Source of the DNA: Reclinomonas americana ATCC 50394
Taxonomy: Eukaryota; Jakobida; Jakobea; Jakobida
DNA: 64,000 nucleotides
Assembly: GCA_048213135.1 (NCBI GenBank)
Contig: PS015009.1
Location: 1,922,001-1,986,000, forward strand
Direction of reading: 5' to 3'
The notes below the pieces were generated by a model. That model did no database searches, was not told the origin of the DNA, and was given only the letters and a program-made list of their open reading frames with translations. The stretch's first letter is position 1, and each line of letters opens with the position of its first letter. Shown here one piece after another: positions 19,227 through 27,029 of the stretch. The position numbers and the translations under genes are program-made.

Positions 19227-20021
19227 ATGAAAATCTCATTCCTGCTGGCGCTGTCAGCAACTGTTACCATTATGTCCTGCAGCAAGAGCGATACACCTGC
19301 TTACGACCCCACTGTAAAAGCGGAACTGTCCGTTGAATTTGACAATATAGCCGGGGCTGCAGATCTGCAACTGACTACCGGCACCTATACCAATGCTGTC
19401 GGCGAATCATTTAAAGTAAATAAACTGGTGTACTATGTCAGCAATTTCAGGTTGACCAACGTTGACGGTTCTGTATATACCGTTCCGCAGGACAACTGTT
19501 ATTTCCTTATTGACGAGAGTAAACCTGCGAGTCACCAACCTGTGCTGTCAGTCCCTGAAGGAGAATATAAAAGCATCAGTTTTATGATAGGTGTTGACAG
19601 CCTGCGCAACACGACCGACATCAGCCAGCGTACAGGCGTTCTTGATCCGGCAGGCGCCGCGGCGGATATGTACTGGGGCTGGAACAGCGGTTATATCTTT
19701 TTCAAGATGGAAGGAACGTCAACAGCCATTACCACAGGCGGTGGTGTGTTCATGTATCATATCGGCGGCTTTGGTGGTTACAGCAGTGCGACAGCTAATA
19801 ATACCCGAACCATTACACTCGATCTGACCTCACGCGGTACACCCAAAGTAAAAGCCGGTAAGGAAACCAATATTCACCTGATGGTTGATGTGCTGAAAGC
19901 GGTGAACGGAAGTACGAATATGAGTTTCGCCACAACACCCATGATACACTCCATTGCACCCGGAGTAGCGGTAGCCAATAACTATACAGACATGTTCAGG
20001 CACGATCACACCGAAAACTGA
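19227..20021 (+). CDS. MbnP-like copper-binding lipoprotein
   Basis: This 264-residue protein has a lipoprotein signal (TIMSC, Cys 18). The body matches the MbnP family pattern: an N-terminal beta strand (AELSVEFDNIAG), KVNKLVYYVSNFRL, and the signature ADMYWGWNSGYIFFKMEG with Trp 150 and Trp 152. In methanotroph MbnP a Trp is oxidised to kynurenine by the di-haem enzyme MbnH, creating a copper site. The next gene, 4 bases downstream, is a di-haem peroxidase of the right type, which strongly supports the pairing. Which Trp would be modified here cannot be decided from sequence alone. Confidence 0.85.
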   Translation: MKISFLLALSATVTIMSCSKSDTPAYDPTVKAELSVEFDNIAGAADLQLTTGTYTNAVGESFKVNKLVYYVSNFRLTNVDGSVYTVPQDNCYFLIDESKPASHQPVLSVPEGEYKSISFMIGVDSLRNTTDISQRTGVLDPAGAAADMYWGWNSGYIFFKMEGTSTAITTGGGVFMYHIGGFGGYSSATANNTRTITLDLTSRGTPKVKAGKETNIHLMVDVLKAVNGSTNMSFATTPMIHSIAPGVAVANNYTDMFRHDHTEN

Positions 20022-20025
20022 TGTT

Positions 20026-21048
20026 ATGAAAAAGATATACTGGATCATAATATCAGCATTAATCGCTGCAGGCGCAAGCTGTGCAAAACAAAATGACGAA
20101 GAGGTCTTCACAGGTTTTCAACAACCTGTGAATTTTCCTCTGCCGGTCTATCATTTTTCTACCAACAACGTAACAAAGGAAGGTTTTGAACTGGGCAGAA
20201 AACTGTTCTATGAAAAATTACTGTCGGCCAACAATACGATAAGTTGCGGCAGTTGCCATATCCAGACATCGGCTTTTACACATCATGGACACAGCGTTAG
20301 TCATGGCATATTCGACAGGATGGGCACCCGCAACTCGCCACCCATTATGAACCTGGCCTGGAACAGCAGTTTTATGTGGGACGGCGGTATATTTGATCTC
20401 GACCTGCAGGCCATAGCCCCCATCACCAATCATGTGGAGATGGATGAGACCATGGAGAACGTGCTGAATAAACTCCGGAATACGGCTCCCTACCCTTACC
20501 TGTTCAATGCAGCCTTTGGTTCGGCTGAGATCAGCAGCGCCCGTTTCCTGAAAGCACTGTCACAGTTCATGCTTATGTGTATAAGCAATAACAGCAAATA
20601 CGACAGTGTGATGCGTCATGAGCCGGACAAAATGTTTACGGCCAGTGAGCAGGAAGGGTATGTACTGGTGAGGCAGAAATGCACACCCTGTCATACAGAG
20701 CCTCTGTTTACCGATAACAGTTTCCGCAACAATGGTATTGCCATCAGCCTGGTCAATGACGAAGGGCGTTACCTGGTTACACAGGCAGATAAAGACCGTT
20801 ACACATTTAAAGTGCCCAGTTTGCGTAATCTCGCTTATACAGCGCCTTATATGCACGATGGCAGATTTCTAACACTGGAAGCTGTACTTGATCATTATTC
20901 AGGGCAGGTGCAATCCACACCCAATCTCGATCCTTTACTCCATGGCGGAATAATAATGAACGCAGCCGAGAAAGCCAGTATCATCAGTTTCCTGAATACA
21001 TTGAATGACCGTTCTTTTATACTCGATAAAAGATTTGCAGAACAATAA
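20026..21048 (+). CDS. MbnH-like di-haem cytochrome c peroxidase family lipoprotein
   Basis: This 340-residue protein has a lipoprotein signal (AAGASC, Cys 19). Two c-type haem sites are visible: CGSCH at 74-78 and CTPCH at 219-223. The di-haem cytochrome c peroxidase/MauG fold is further marked by FELGRKLFYEKLLS, GTRNSPPIMNLAW and APYMHDGRFLTLEAVLDHY. It lies 4 bases after the MbnP-like gene. In known MbnH/MbnP pairs this enzyme forms a high-valent Fe state that oxidises a Trp of MbnP. A classic peroxidase role is the alternative, but the adjacency makes the MbnH role more likely. Confidence 0.87.
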   Translation: MKKIYWIIISALIAAGASCAKQNDEEVFTGFQQPVNFPLPVYHFSTNNVTKEGFELGRKLFYEKLLSANNTISCGSCHIQTSAFTHHGHSVSHGIFDRMGTRNSPPIMNLAWNSSFMWDGGIFDLDLQAIAPITNHVEMDETMENVLNKLRNTAPYPYLFNAAFGSAEISSARFLKALSQFMLMCISNNSKYDSVMRHEPDKMFTASEQEGYVLVRQKCTPCHTEPLFTDNSFRNNGIAISLVNDEGRYLVTQADKDRYTFKVPSLRNLAYTAPYMHDGRFLTLEAVLDHYSGQVQSTPNLDPLLHGGIIMNAAEKASIISFLNTLNDRSFILDKRFAEQ

Positions 21049-21057
21049 ACTGACAAT

Positions 21058-21975
21058 ATGAAAAAGATACTATTTATGATCGCCTTGGCATTGACCGCCG
21101 CGGAAACAAAAGCCTGCGATATATGCGGCTGCGGAGTTGGTGGTAATTATATAGGTATACTCCCCGATTTTGTTTCAAAGATTATTGGAGTACGCTACCG
21201 CCACAATTCACTGCGTACGCATATCGGCGCGGGTGGTGTTGCCACCTACCTTACAACGCGTGAAGCTTACCATACAGCAGAACTGTGGGGTGGATGGAAT
21301 ATCAGCAAAAAGATACGTGTAATGGCAACCTTACCCTATAGCTTCAGCCAGCGCAGCAATACAGATGGAACAGCCAGCAAGAATGGCCCGGGCGATGCAA
21401 CAGTTTCAGGCTTTTACCGGTTGCTGAACCGGAGGAGCATGGCCGGGAAAAAAATACTGGTGCAAAGCCTGTATGTGGGAGGAGGAGTTAAATTGCCTAC
21501 GGGCAAATACAATGATGCCGATAAAAAGAACACGTCACAAAATACCAACCTGTTTCAACTGGGTACGGGCAGCGTGGACTTTTTGGTGAATGCGATGTAT
21601 GATGTCAGGCTGATGGACGCGGGGCTCAACCTCTCCGGCAGTTATAAGATCAACCTGCGGAATAAATATGATTATACGTATGGCAATAAATGGAATGGGT
21701 CGGCACAGCTATATTATAAATTTAAAACCGGGAAAATGATGAGTATCGCTCCCAATGCGGGTTTGCAATATGAATATGCAGACAGGGATAATGACAAAGG
21801 ATACCGCGTTGATCTTTCTGGCGGACGGTTACTGACCGGTTCTGTAGGCGCTGAAGCGGTGATAAAAAAAATATTCCTGGGTTGCAGTTACCAGGTTCCC
21901 TTGTCACAAAACCTGGCCAACGGCTTTGTAAAAGCCGGGGACCGCTTCATGCTGCATGCCGCCTTTGCATTCTGA
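21058..21975 (+). CDS. Outer-membrane protein with N-terminal CxxCxC motif
   Basis: This 305-residue protein has a signal peptide ending ETKA. The mature protein starts with Cys 20, Cys 23 and Cys 25 in KACDICGCGVGGNYIG. The remainder alternates strands (GVRYRHNSL, LYVGGGVKLPTGKYNDADK, LQYEYADRD) and ends FMLHAAFAF, so it is likely an outer-membrane beta barrel of the transporter-like kind. The three close Cys at the mature N-terminus suggest a metal site or a redox pair. It starts 9 bases after the MbnH-like gene and continues the operon. Function is not established. Confidence 0.75.
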   Translation: MKKILFMIALALTAAETKACDICGCGVGGNYIGILPDFVSKIIGVRYRHNSLRTHIGAGGVATYLTTREAYHTAELWGGWNISKKIRVMATLPYSFSQRSNTDGTASKNGPGDATVSGFYRLLNRRSMAGKKILVQSLYVGGGVKLPTGKYNDADKKNTSQNTNLFQLGTGSVDFLVNAMYDVRLMDAGLNLSGSYKINLRNKYDYTYGNKWNGSAQLYYKFKTGKMMSIAPNAGLQYEYADRDNDKGYRVDLSGGRLLTGSVGAEAVIKKIFLGCSYQVPLSQNLANGFVKAGDRFMLHAAFAF

Positions 21976-22010
21976 TCGTTAAATATTTCATTTCAAAGAA
22001 CAAAAATTTT

Positions 22011-22310
22011 ATGAAAACAATCCTGGTTATCATTACTGCGACCGTTGTTTTGGTTGCCTGCAGCCAGCCTCACCACGAAAAAGTACAGCAACCGCCGGTG
22101 CCTGCCCCAATGCCCGTTGTATATGCCGATACCTCGCTGAAACATTTGGCTTACGACAGTAAACGCGACCTCGTTTGCGGCATGCCCCTATCCGCAGGGA
22201 TCACAGATACGGCTCATTATCAAAACAAACTGTACGGTTTCTGCAGCAAAGAGTGTAAAGAAGACTTTGTAAAAGATCCCGGGAAACTGATCGGGCAGAA
22301 GAAAAAATAG
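22011..22310 (+). CDS. YHS-domain lipoprotein, probable metal-binding
   Basis: The ATG at 22011 gives a 99-residue protein with a lipoprotein signal (VLVACS, Cys 17). Residues 54-95 form a YHS domain: DLVCGMPL (Cys 56), AHYQNKLYGFCSKECKEDF (Cys 78, Cys 82). YHS domains accompany copper and heavy-metal pumps and bind metal through these Cys. It is 35 bases after the CxxCxC barrel gene and closes the cluster. An earlier in-frame ATG overlaps the preceding gene and lacks a signal peptide, so it was not used. Confidence 0.82.
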   Translation: MKTILVIITATVVLVACSQPHHEKVQQPPVPAPMPVVYADTSLKHLAYDSKRDLVCGMPLSAGITDTAHYQNKLYGFCSKECKEDFVKDPGKLIGQKKK

Positions 22311-22387
22311 GTACTGTTTGTGGTCAGTAGTCAGTGGTCAGTCGTCTGCGATCTCTTACTGCTTTCTGCCTTTTCCATTAATTGTCC

Positions 22388-22395
22388 TACATTTG
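22388..22395 (+). promoter_or_regulatory. -7 box of the cobalamin riboswitch operon
   Basis: TACATTTG is an exact TAnnTTTG match. The predicted start of transcription near 22401 coincides with the first bases of the riboswitch, which supports both calls. A -33 element is not evident. Confidence 0.65.
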
Positions 22396-22400
22396 CGGCG

Positions 22401-22570
22401 AATTGGTTCCCGCATTGTCGGGATGAAAAGGGAAGCCGGTGCAATTCCGGCGCTATCCCCGTAGCTGTAATACCTGCCGGTGCAAGCCGGACAGCCTGGA
22501 GCTTCAAGCCACTGTTCTTGTAACGGGAAGGCCTCCGGGTAAGGGTTAAGCCAGAAGACCTGCCTGTTCA
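22401..22570 (+). ncRNA. Cobalamin (B12) riboswitch
   Basis: The conserved core of the adenosylcobalamin-class aptamer is readable: GATGAAAAGGGAAGCCGGTG (22422-22441), AATTCCGGCGC, CCCCGTAGCTGTAA (22457-22470), the AAGCCACTG box (22506-22514), GGGAAGG (22525-22531) and GCCAGAAGACCTGCC (near 22550). The order and spacing match the family. A TonB receptor of the BtuB type follows, as expected. Between aptamer and gene, GCTTTCG (22588-22594) can pair with CGAAAGC (22655-22661), a possible expression platform that would respond to ligand by hiding or freeing the translation start region. Confidence 0.93.
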
Positions 22571-22686
22571 CACAACAATCATTCAAAGCTTTCGGGTGAA
22601 AGGCATGGAATGTAAAAGCCGGGTGGCATTTATATTTCTTTCTTTTTTATTTCTCGAAAGCAGTCACATCAAAACAATTTTCTGTT

Positions 22687-24633
22687 ATGAAAATGAAAAT
22701 TCTTGCTGCGGCTGCTGTCATTTTGTTAAGCAGTACAACACAGGCGCAGGACAGTACCAAAGACCTAAAAGGGGTAGTAGTTACCGCTACCAAGTATCCC
22801 ATCAAACAATCGCTTACCGGTAAGGTATTGACGGTGATCACTCGTGATGAACTCGACCGTTTTCCCGGGCGTTCGCTTACGGAAGTCCTCAACACCCAGT
22901 CTGGTCTCATCGTAAATGGTGCTACCGGCAACCTGGGTACCAACCAGGATGTATACATGCGTGGTGCCAGCGCGGGTAAAACACTCGTGCTCGTAGATGG
23001 TGTTCCTGTATACGACGCAGGCGGCATCAGCGGTGCTTATGAACTCAACCTCATTCCTGCCGACCAGGTAGAAAGGGTAGAGATACTCAAAGGCAGCCAG
23101 TCTACTTTGTATGGCAGCGATGCCATGGCCGGTGTTATCAACATCATCACCCGTAAAGGAGGAAGTAAAAAACTCGGCGCTAATGTAAACCTCGCCGCCG
23201 GCAGTTTTGGTACGTTCAAAACAGGCGCAGGCGTTAACGGCACCATCGCGAAAACAAATTACAATGTACAGTTCAACTCTGTGAACAGTAAAGGTTTTTC
23301 CTCTGCATATGATCAAGCCGGTAATAAAGGGTTCGATAAGGACGGATTCGATCAAACCGTTTTCCGTGCCAATGTGAACCAGAAGATCACTGACAAATTT
23401 GGTTTAAGGGCAAATGCACAATTCAGCAATTATAAAACCGACCTGGATGCAGGTGCATTTACCGATGATGCGGATTACACCGTAAAGTATAAAAACTCAC
23501 TCGCCGGTATCGGGGCTGATTACCAGGTAGGCAAAGCCGCCATCCATTTCAACTATAATTTCAATACACTGAAAAGGAGTTACCTCGATGACTCTGCTTC
23601 CCGTGGCGGCTTTGCTTACTGGAGCAAAGGTGATTATATCGGTCGCTCTCATTTCGTAGAAGCCTATAGTAATATAGCCGTTCACAAGAACGTGGATGTG
23701 CTGGTGGGTGTTGATTACAGGAACCAGCAAACCAATCAAACCTACAGCTCTGTAAGCATGTTCGGACCATATAGTTCTCCTGAATTGAGCGACGACAGCG
23801 CTAAAGTAAACCAGCTCGGCATCTATGCTTCTGTTGTGGCGAAAAACCTGGCTGGCTTTAATGTAGAACTGGGCGGCCGTTACAACAATTTCAACAAATA
23901 CGGGGATGTGTTCACCTTCTCCTTTAATCCTTCCTACAATATCAACAGTAAGATTAAACTTTTTGCCAACATCAGTTCCGGGTTTAAAGCGCCTTCCCTG
24001 TACCAGGTGTACAGCGAATACCGTCACCTGCCTGAAAGCGAAGAACTGAAACCGGAAAAATCACTCAGCTTCGAAGGCGGTATTCAGTACACTAAAGAGA
24101 ATGTAAACCTGAGGGCCGTTTATTTCATCCGCAATCTTACCGACAATATCGTTTTCTACAGCCAGAGCGTACCTCCTTATGCCAGCTATTATATCAATGC
24201 CGACAAACAAAAGGATAAAGGACTGGAACTGGAAGCGAAAGTTAATTTTGGCAAAGCGGAACTGGTGGCCAACTACACCAACCTCGATGGTTATATCGAG
24301 ACCAGCAACGGCAGTAAAGACACCAGCTTTTTCAACCTGTACCGCAGGCCACGCCAGGCCATCAACCTGGCCCTGGGTATACAACTGATGAAGAACTGGT
24401 ACCTGAGTACCAATGTGCAAAGTATCAGCAAAACATACGAAGGCCGGTATAATAATACGCCAGTTGAAATGCCGTCTTATTATACCTGGAACCTGTACAC
24501 GCAATACAGCATTGGTAAATTTGCCAAACTGTTTGTTGACCTGAAGAACATCACGGACGAAAAATATTCCGAAACGTATGGCTACAACAGCCGCAGGTTC
24601 AATGTAATGGCAGGGATTAATCTCCAGTTATAA
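22687..24633 (+). CDS. btuB: BtuB-like TonB-dependent cobalamin receptor
   Basis: This 648-residue protein has a signal peptide (residues 1-20, ending TQAQ). The TonB plug domain spans about residues 30-160 (VVVTATKYPIKQSLTG, DVYMRGASAGKTLVLVDGVP, QVERVEILKGSQSTLYGSDA), followed by a 22-strand barrel ending in RRFNVMAGINLQL. Size and motifs fit vitamin B12 receptors. The upstream cobalamin riboswitch makes cobalamin or a precursor the most likely cargo. It would be shut off when B12 is plentiful. A strong hairpin follows the stop codon. Confidence 0.9.
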   Translation: MKMKILAAAAVILLSSTTQAQDSTKDLKGVVVTATKYPIKQSLTGKVLTVITRDELDRFPGRSLTEVLNTQSGLIVNGATGNLGTNQDVYMRGASAGKTLVLVDGVPVYDAGGISGAYELNLIPADQVERVEILKGSQSTLYGSDAMAGVINIITRKGGSKKLGANVNLAAGSFGTFKTGAGVNGTIAKTNYNVQFNSVNSKGFSSAYDQAGNKGFDKDGFDQTVFRANVNQKITDKFGLRANAQFSNYKTDLDAGAFTDDADYTVKYKNSLAGIGADYQVGKAAIHFNYNFNTLKRSYLDDSASRGGFAYWSKGDYIGRSHFVEAYSNIAVHKNVDVLVGVDYRNQQTNQTYSSVSMFGPYSSPELSDDSAKVNQLGIYASVVAKNLAGFNVELGGRYNNFNKYGDVFTFSFNPSYNINSKIKLFANISSGFKAPSLYQVYSEYRHLPESEELKPEKSLSFEGGIQYTKENVNLRAVYFIRNLTDNIVFYSQSVPPYASYYINADKQKDKGLELEAKVNFGKAELVANYTNLDGYIETSNGSKDTSFFNLYRRPRQAINLALGIQLMKNWYLSTNVQSISKTYEGRYNNTPVEMPSYYTWNLYTQYSIGKFAKLFVDLKNITDEKYSETYGYNSRRFNVMAGINLQL

Positions 24634-24650
24634 AAAAAATTATAAATTCT

Positions 24651-24696
24651 GAATCGTAAAAAGGAGCTTTGTAACTACAGGCTCCTTTTACGATTC
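24651..24696. terminator. Long intercistronic hairpin after btuB
   Basis: GAATCGTAAAAAGGAGC (24651-24667) pairs with GCTCCTTTTACGATTC (24681-24696): 16 base pairs with a single bulged A and a 13-base loop. No T run follows on the plus strand, so it may be a weak or leaky terminator or an RNA-processing and stability element inside the operon, rather than a full stop. Confidence 0.6.
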
Positions 24697-24716
24697 TGTC
24701 CCCAAAGCCGGAATGC

Positions 24717-24935
24717 ATGATGTGTAAACACGAAGAAAAGAAATGCCCCCGCTGCCAGTCGCCTTTTGAATGTAAGGTGGGCGATATTGGCAACTGCCAT
24801 TGCAGTGCTGTAAAGCTTTCGGCCGAGGAAAGAAATTTCATCGAAGAACGCTACCGCGACTGTCTGTGTCACAATTGCCTGCTGGAATTAAAGAACAAAT
24901 ACATCCTCTTTAAAGAAAAATACTTTCACAACTGA
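24717..24935 (+). CDS. Cysteine-rich CWC-family small protein
   Basis: This 72-residue protein contains nine Cys arranged as paired motifs: CPRC (10-13), C19, CHC (27-29), CLCHNC (49-54). It fits the Cysteine-rich CWC family, thought to bind zinc. There is no signal peptide, so it is cytoplasmic. Its stop overlaps the start of the next gene by one base (TGATG), indicating translational coupling. It follows the BtuB-like gene in the riboswitch operon. The function is unknown. Confidence 0.85.
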   Translation: MMCKHEEKKCPRCQSPFECKVGDIGNCHCSAVKLSAEERNFIEERYRDCLCHNCLLELKNKYILFKEKYFHN

Positions 24936-25627
24936 TGCCGGCCCGTCAACCTGTTGCTTTTATGTGGAGTGGTGGTAAAGACAGTGCCTATGCACTGCAT
25001 AAAATGTTGCAAAATTCGCAATATGAAGTACGCTACCTGCTCAGTACATTTAATGCCAATTATCGCCGGTTGAGTATGCACGGAATAAGGGAATCACTGG
25101 TTGATCAGCAGGCAGCAGCGATCGGTATACCGCTTATAAAGACCTGGGTAGAGGAAGGAAGCAACGACGAGTACGAAAAAAAGCTGGTGCAAACACTGCA
25201 ACCGTTTAAAGAAGAAGGCATCGACACACTTGTGTTTGGTGATATTTTCCTGGAAGACCTCCGGGCCTGGCGTGAACAGCAATTGGCATCACTGGGTATG
25301 AACGCCTTCTTCCCTTTATGGAAAAAAGATACGCGGCAATTGGTTACTGATTTTATCAGTGAAGGATTTGTAACGTATACCTGCTGCGTTAATGCCAACC
25401 TGCTTACACGGGATTATGCGGGACGAAAGATCGATCATGCCTTTGTTAAAAGTCTTCCAGAGGGTATCGACCCCTGTGGTGAAAATGGGGAATTTCACAG
25501 CTTTTGTACCGGTGGCCCCATTTTTCAAAAACCGTTACATTTCGAAATCGGCGAGACCATTTACCGGGAGATGGAGCCGGGCCACGCTTTCTGGTATTGC
25601 GATTTTAAAAATCCCGCCGGTATATAG
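24935..25627 (+). CDS. PP-loop ATPase, diphthine-ammonia-ligase-like
   Basis: This 230-residue protein has the PP-loop WSGGKDSAYALHK at residues 11-23 and further family motifs, DTLVFGDIFLEDLRAWREQQ and EGIDPCGENGEFHSFCTGGP. It belongs to the adenine nucleotide alpha-hydrolase/ATP_bind_4 family, related to eukaryotic Dph6. Bacteria lack diphthamide, so a different amide- or sulfur-forming reaction is expected. It overlaps the CWC gene by one base and falls within the B12-riboswitch operon, suggesting a role in processing imported corrinoids such as precursor remodelling. This role is inference. Confidence 0.85.
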   Translation: MPARQPVAFMWSGGKDSAYALHKMLQNSQYEVRYLLSTFNANYRRLSMHGIRESLVDQQAAAIGIPLIKTWVEEGSNDEYEKKLVQTLQPFKEEGIDTLVFGDIFLEDLRAWREQQLASLGMNAFFPLWKKDTRQLVTDFISEGFVTYTCCVNANLLTRDYAGRKIDHAFVKSLPEGIDPCGENGEFHSFCTGGPIFQKPLHFEIGETIYREMEPGHAFWYCDFKNPAGI

Positions 25628-25693
25628 TGACGATATTTTGTACAGTTTCTCCATTATCACATCGTCAAATCAGCATATTGTCACATTAGAATT

Positions 25694-25701
25694 TATCTTT
25701 G
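25694..25701 (+). promoter_or_regulatory. -7 box of the MarC gene
   Basis: TATCTTTG is an exact TAnnTTTG match ending 14 bases before the ATG at 25716. It supports the short MarC start over the much longer upstream frame. Confidence 0.6.
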
Positions 25702-25715
25702 CAAAAACACTTCCT

Positions 25716-26309
25716 ATGGACCTCAAGCAAATTGCCATTAAGGAAATCCTCACCGTTTCTTTCACGCTTTTCGCCGTAATAGATATGATTGGTTCTGTTC
25801 CCGTGCTTGCCTCGCTGCGGGAGAAAATGGGCGGCACCATCCGTTCCACGCAGGCTACACTGGCTTCGGGCGGGCTCATGATCACTTTCCTGTTTGTAGG
25901 GCAGGAATTCCTGAAACTGCTGGGCCTGGATGTGCAGTCCTTTGCCGTAGCGGGCAGTATCGTGATCTTTATCCTGGGTTTGGAAATGGTGCTCGGTATC
26001 GAGTTCTTTAAACCCGATGGTAATCCCAAAAGTGGCAGCGTGGTGCCTATCGCCTTTCCACTGATCGCCGGCAGCGGTACGCTTACCACCATTATGAGTC
26101 TGAAGGCTAACTTCGCCGATGTGAACATTCTTATCGGTATCCTCATCAACTGCATAGTCATTTACCTGGTGCTCAAATCCCTCAAGTGGATTGAAAAAGT
26201 GCTCGGCCCCAGCGGTATGTCGGTAGTGCGTAAGTTCTTTGGCGTTATCCTGCTCGCCATCGCTGTAAAAATATTCGGCAGTAATATTGTTAAGTTCGGC
26301 CACCCCTGA
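25716..26309 (+). CDS. MarC-family membrane protein
   Basis: The ATG at 25716 gives 197 residues, the normal length for MarC proteins; the open frame extends 324 bases further upstream but only as a shadow over the PP-loop gene. Six membrane segments are visible, with the first containing TVSFTLFAVIDMIGSVPVL, the family signature. MarC proteins are inner-membrane proteins of unclear role; the old link to multiple antibiotic resistance has not held up. The gene is monocistronic with its own promoter. Confidence 0.9.
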   Translation: MDLKQIAIKEILTVSFTLFAVIDMIGSVPVLASLREKMGGTIRSTQATLASGGLMITFLFVGQEFLKLLGLDVQSFAVAGSIVIFILGLEMVLGIEFFKPDGNPKSGSVVPIAFPLIAGSGTLTTIMSLKANFADVNILIGILINCIVIYLVLKSLKWIEKVLGPSGMSVVRKFFGVILLAIAVKIFGSNIVKFGHP

Positions 26310-26359
26310 TTCGGGTTAAATGTAGTAATATTGCGTTCCCAAACCGGAAAATGTCCTTT

Positions 26360-26485
26360 GAATGGATTGATCAGCGAATAGTCTGATACCAAAGCACTTC
26401 GGAATGAAGTTCAGAGCCGGTTCAGTTCTTTTATGTATTTGATCATTGGATAGCATTATCCCGAATGTTTTCGGGACGAAGCCCA
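26360..26485. repeat. Two imperfect hairpin-bearing repeats upstream of tRNA-Arg
   Basis: Two stretches of about 50 bases, each beginning TTGATCA and each carrying a TTCGG hairpin (ACTTCGGAATGAAGT in the first, TCCCGAATGTTTTCGGGA in the second), agree at roughly 65 percent of positions and lie just before the tRNA. No credible protein is encoded; a minus-strand frame across them is a shadow. Function is unknown. Confidence 0.55.
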
Positions 26486-26498
26486 GTTTGATCTTTAT

Positions 26499-26573
26499 GG
26501 CCTTGTAGTACAATGGATAGTATAAGAGTTTCCGAAGCTCCAGATCCAGGTTCGATTCCTGGCGAGGCCACCA
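26499..26573 (+). tRNA. tRNA-Arg (anticodon CCG)
   Basis: A full cloverleaf folds: acceptor GGCCTTG (26499-26505) with CGAGGCC (26563-26569), D arm GTAC/GTAT, anticodon loop TTCCGAA with CCG at 26532-26534, T arm CCAGG-TTCGATT-CCTGG, and encoded CCA at 26571-26573. The anticodon stem has one A-C mismatch at its outer pair. CCG reads the arginine codon CGG. Confidence 0.95.
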
Positions 26574-26581
26574 ATAAAACA

Positions 26582-26606
26582 GGCTCCGCCAAAACCAAGC
26601 GGAGCC
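26582..26606. terminator. Hairpin terminator after tRNA-Arg
   Basis: GGCTCCGC (26582-26589) pairs perfectly with GCGGAGCC (26599-26606) around a 9-base loop, followed by TTAACCCTT. It lies 8 bases past the tRNA CCA end and 60 bases before the convergent gene ending at 26667. Confidence 0.8.
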
Positions 26607-26666
26607 TTAACCCTTGTCCCTTCTACAGGGATGCCAACTTACTGTTTTCCTGCGGTCACATAGTCT

Positions 26667-27029
26667 TTATTTGCCTTTTACTTTTTTGTTCTCTTTATAA
26701 CGCATGTCGGCAGTCCCATCCTTTTTTGTGTGCTTAACTGTTGTAGCGGCGGCTGCGGCTTTATTTTCCTTATAACGCATATCCGGTGTGCCATCGGCTT
26801 TCAGTTTTGTGGCAGTTACCTGCTTTTTCTCCTGCGCAACAGCTGTTTTTGCTGCGGGTGCAGGCTTGCTGATGGCAACGGGAGTTGGCTTTACGGCATT
26901 AGTAGTTGTGGCGGCTTTTTTGATTTCCTGCCTTGGGGCAGTTGTCGTTTTTTGAGGAGCAGCGGTTTGTGCAAAAGCTGTACTGAAAAGACCTCCCAGC
27001 ATAAGGGTGGCAACGATGAACTTTTTCAT
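26667..27029 (-). CDS. Secreted Ala/Lys/Thr-rich protein with DMRYKENK repeats
   Basis: This 120-residue protein has a signal peptide (residues 1-20, ending AFAQ). Next is a low-complexity stretch rich in Ala, Thr, Pro and Lys, and two copies of a 13-15-residue unit near the C-terminus: KADGTPDMRYKENK and KKDGTADMRYKENK. It is strongly basic. I recall similar short secreted proteins with the DGTPDMRYKENK unit in other Bacteroidota, but no function is assigned. It stands alone and convergent with tRNA-Arg. Confidence 0.75.
   Translation of the reverse strand: MKKFIVATLMLGGLFSTAFAQTAAPQKTTTAPRQEIKKAATTTNAVKPTPVAISKPAPAAKTAVAQEKKQVTATKLKADGTPDMRYKENKAAAAATTVKHTKKDGTADMRYKENKKVKGK

Noticed and set aside
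22401-22570. Coding frames across the cobalamin riboswitch
   Set aside because: Short frames exist on both strands, but the region matches the conserved riboswitch core and starts at a predicted transcription start.
25392-25715. Longer N-terminus for MarC
   Set aside because: It overlaps the PP-loop gene in another frame, is not membrane-like, and lies upstream of the TATCTTTG promoter box.
26316-26513. Minus-strand frame with two similar segments near the tRNA
   Set aside because: The similarity comes from the duplicated hairpin units in the DNA. The frame runs into the tRNA and has no promoter or other coding evidence.
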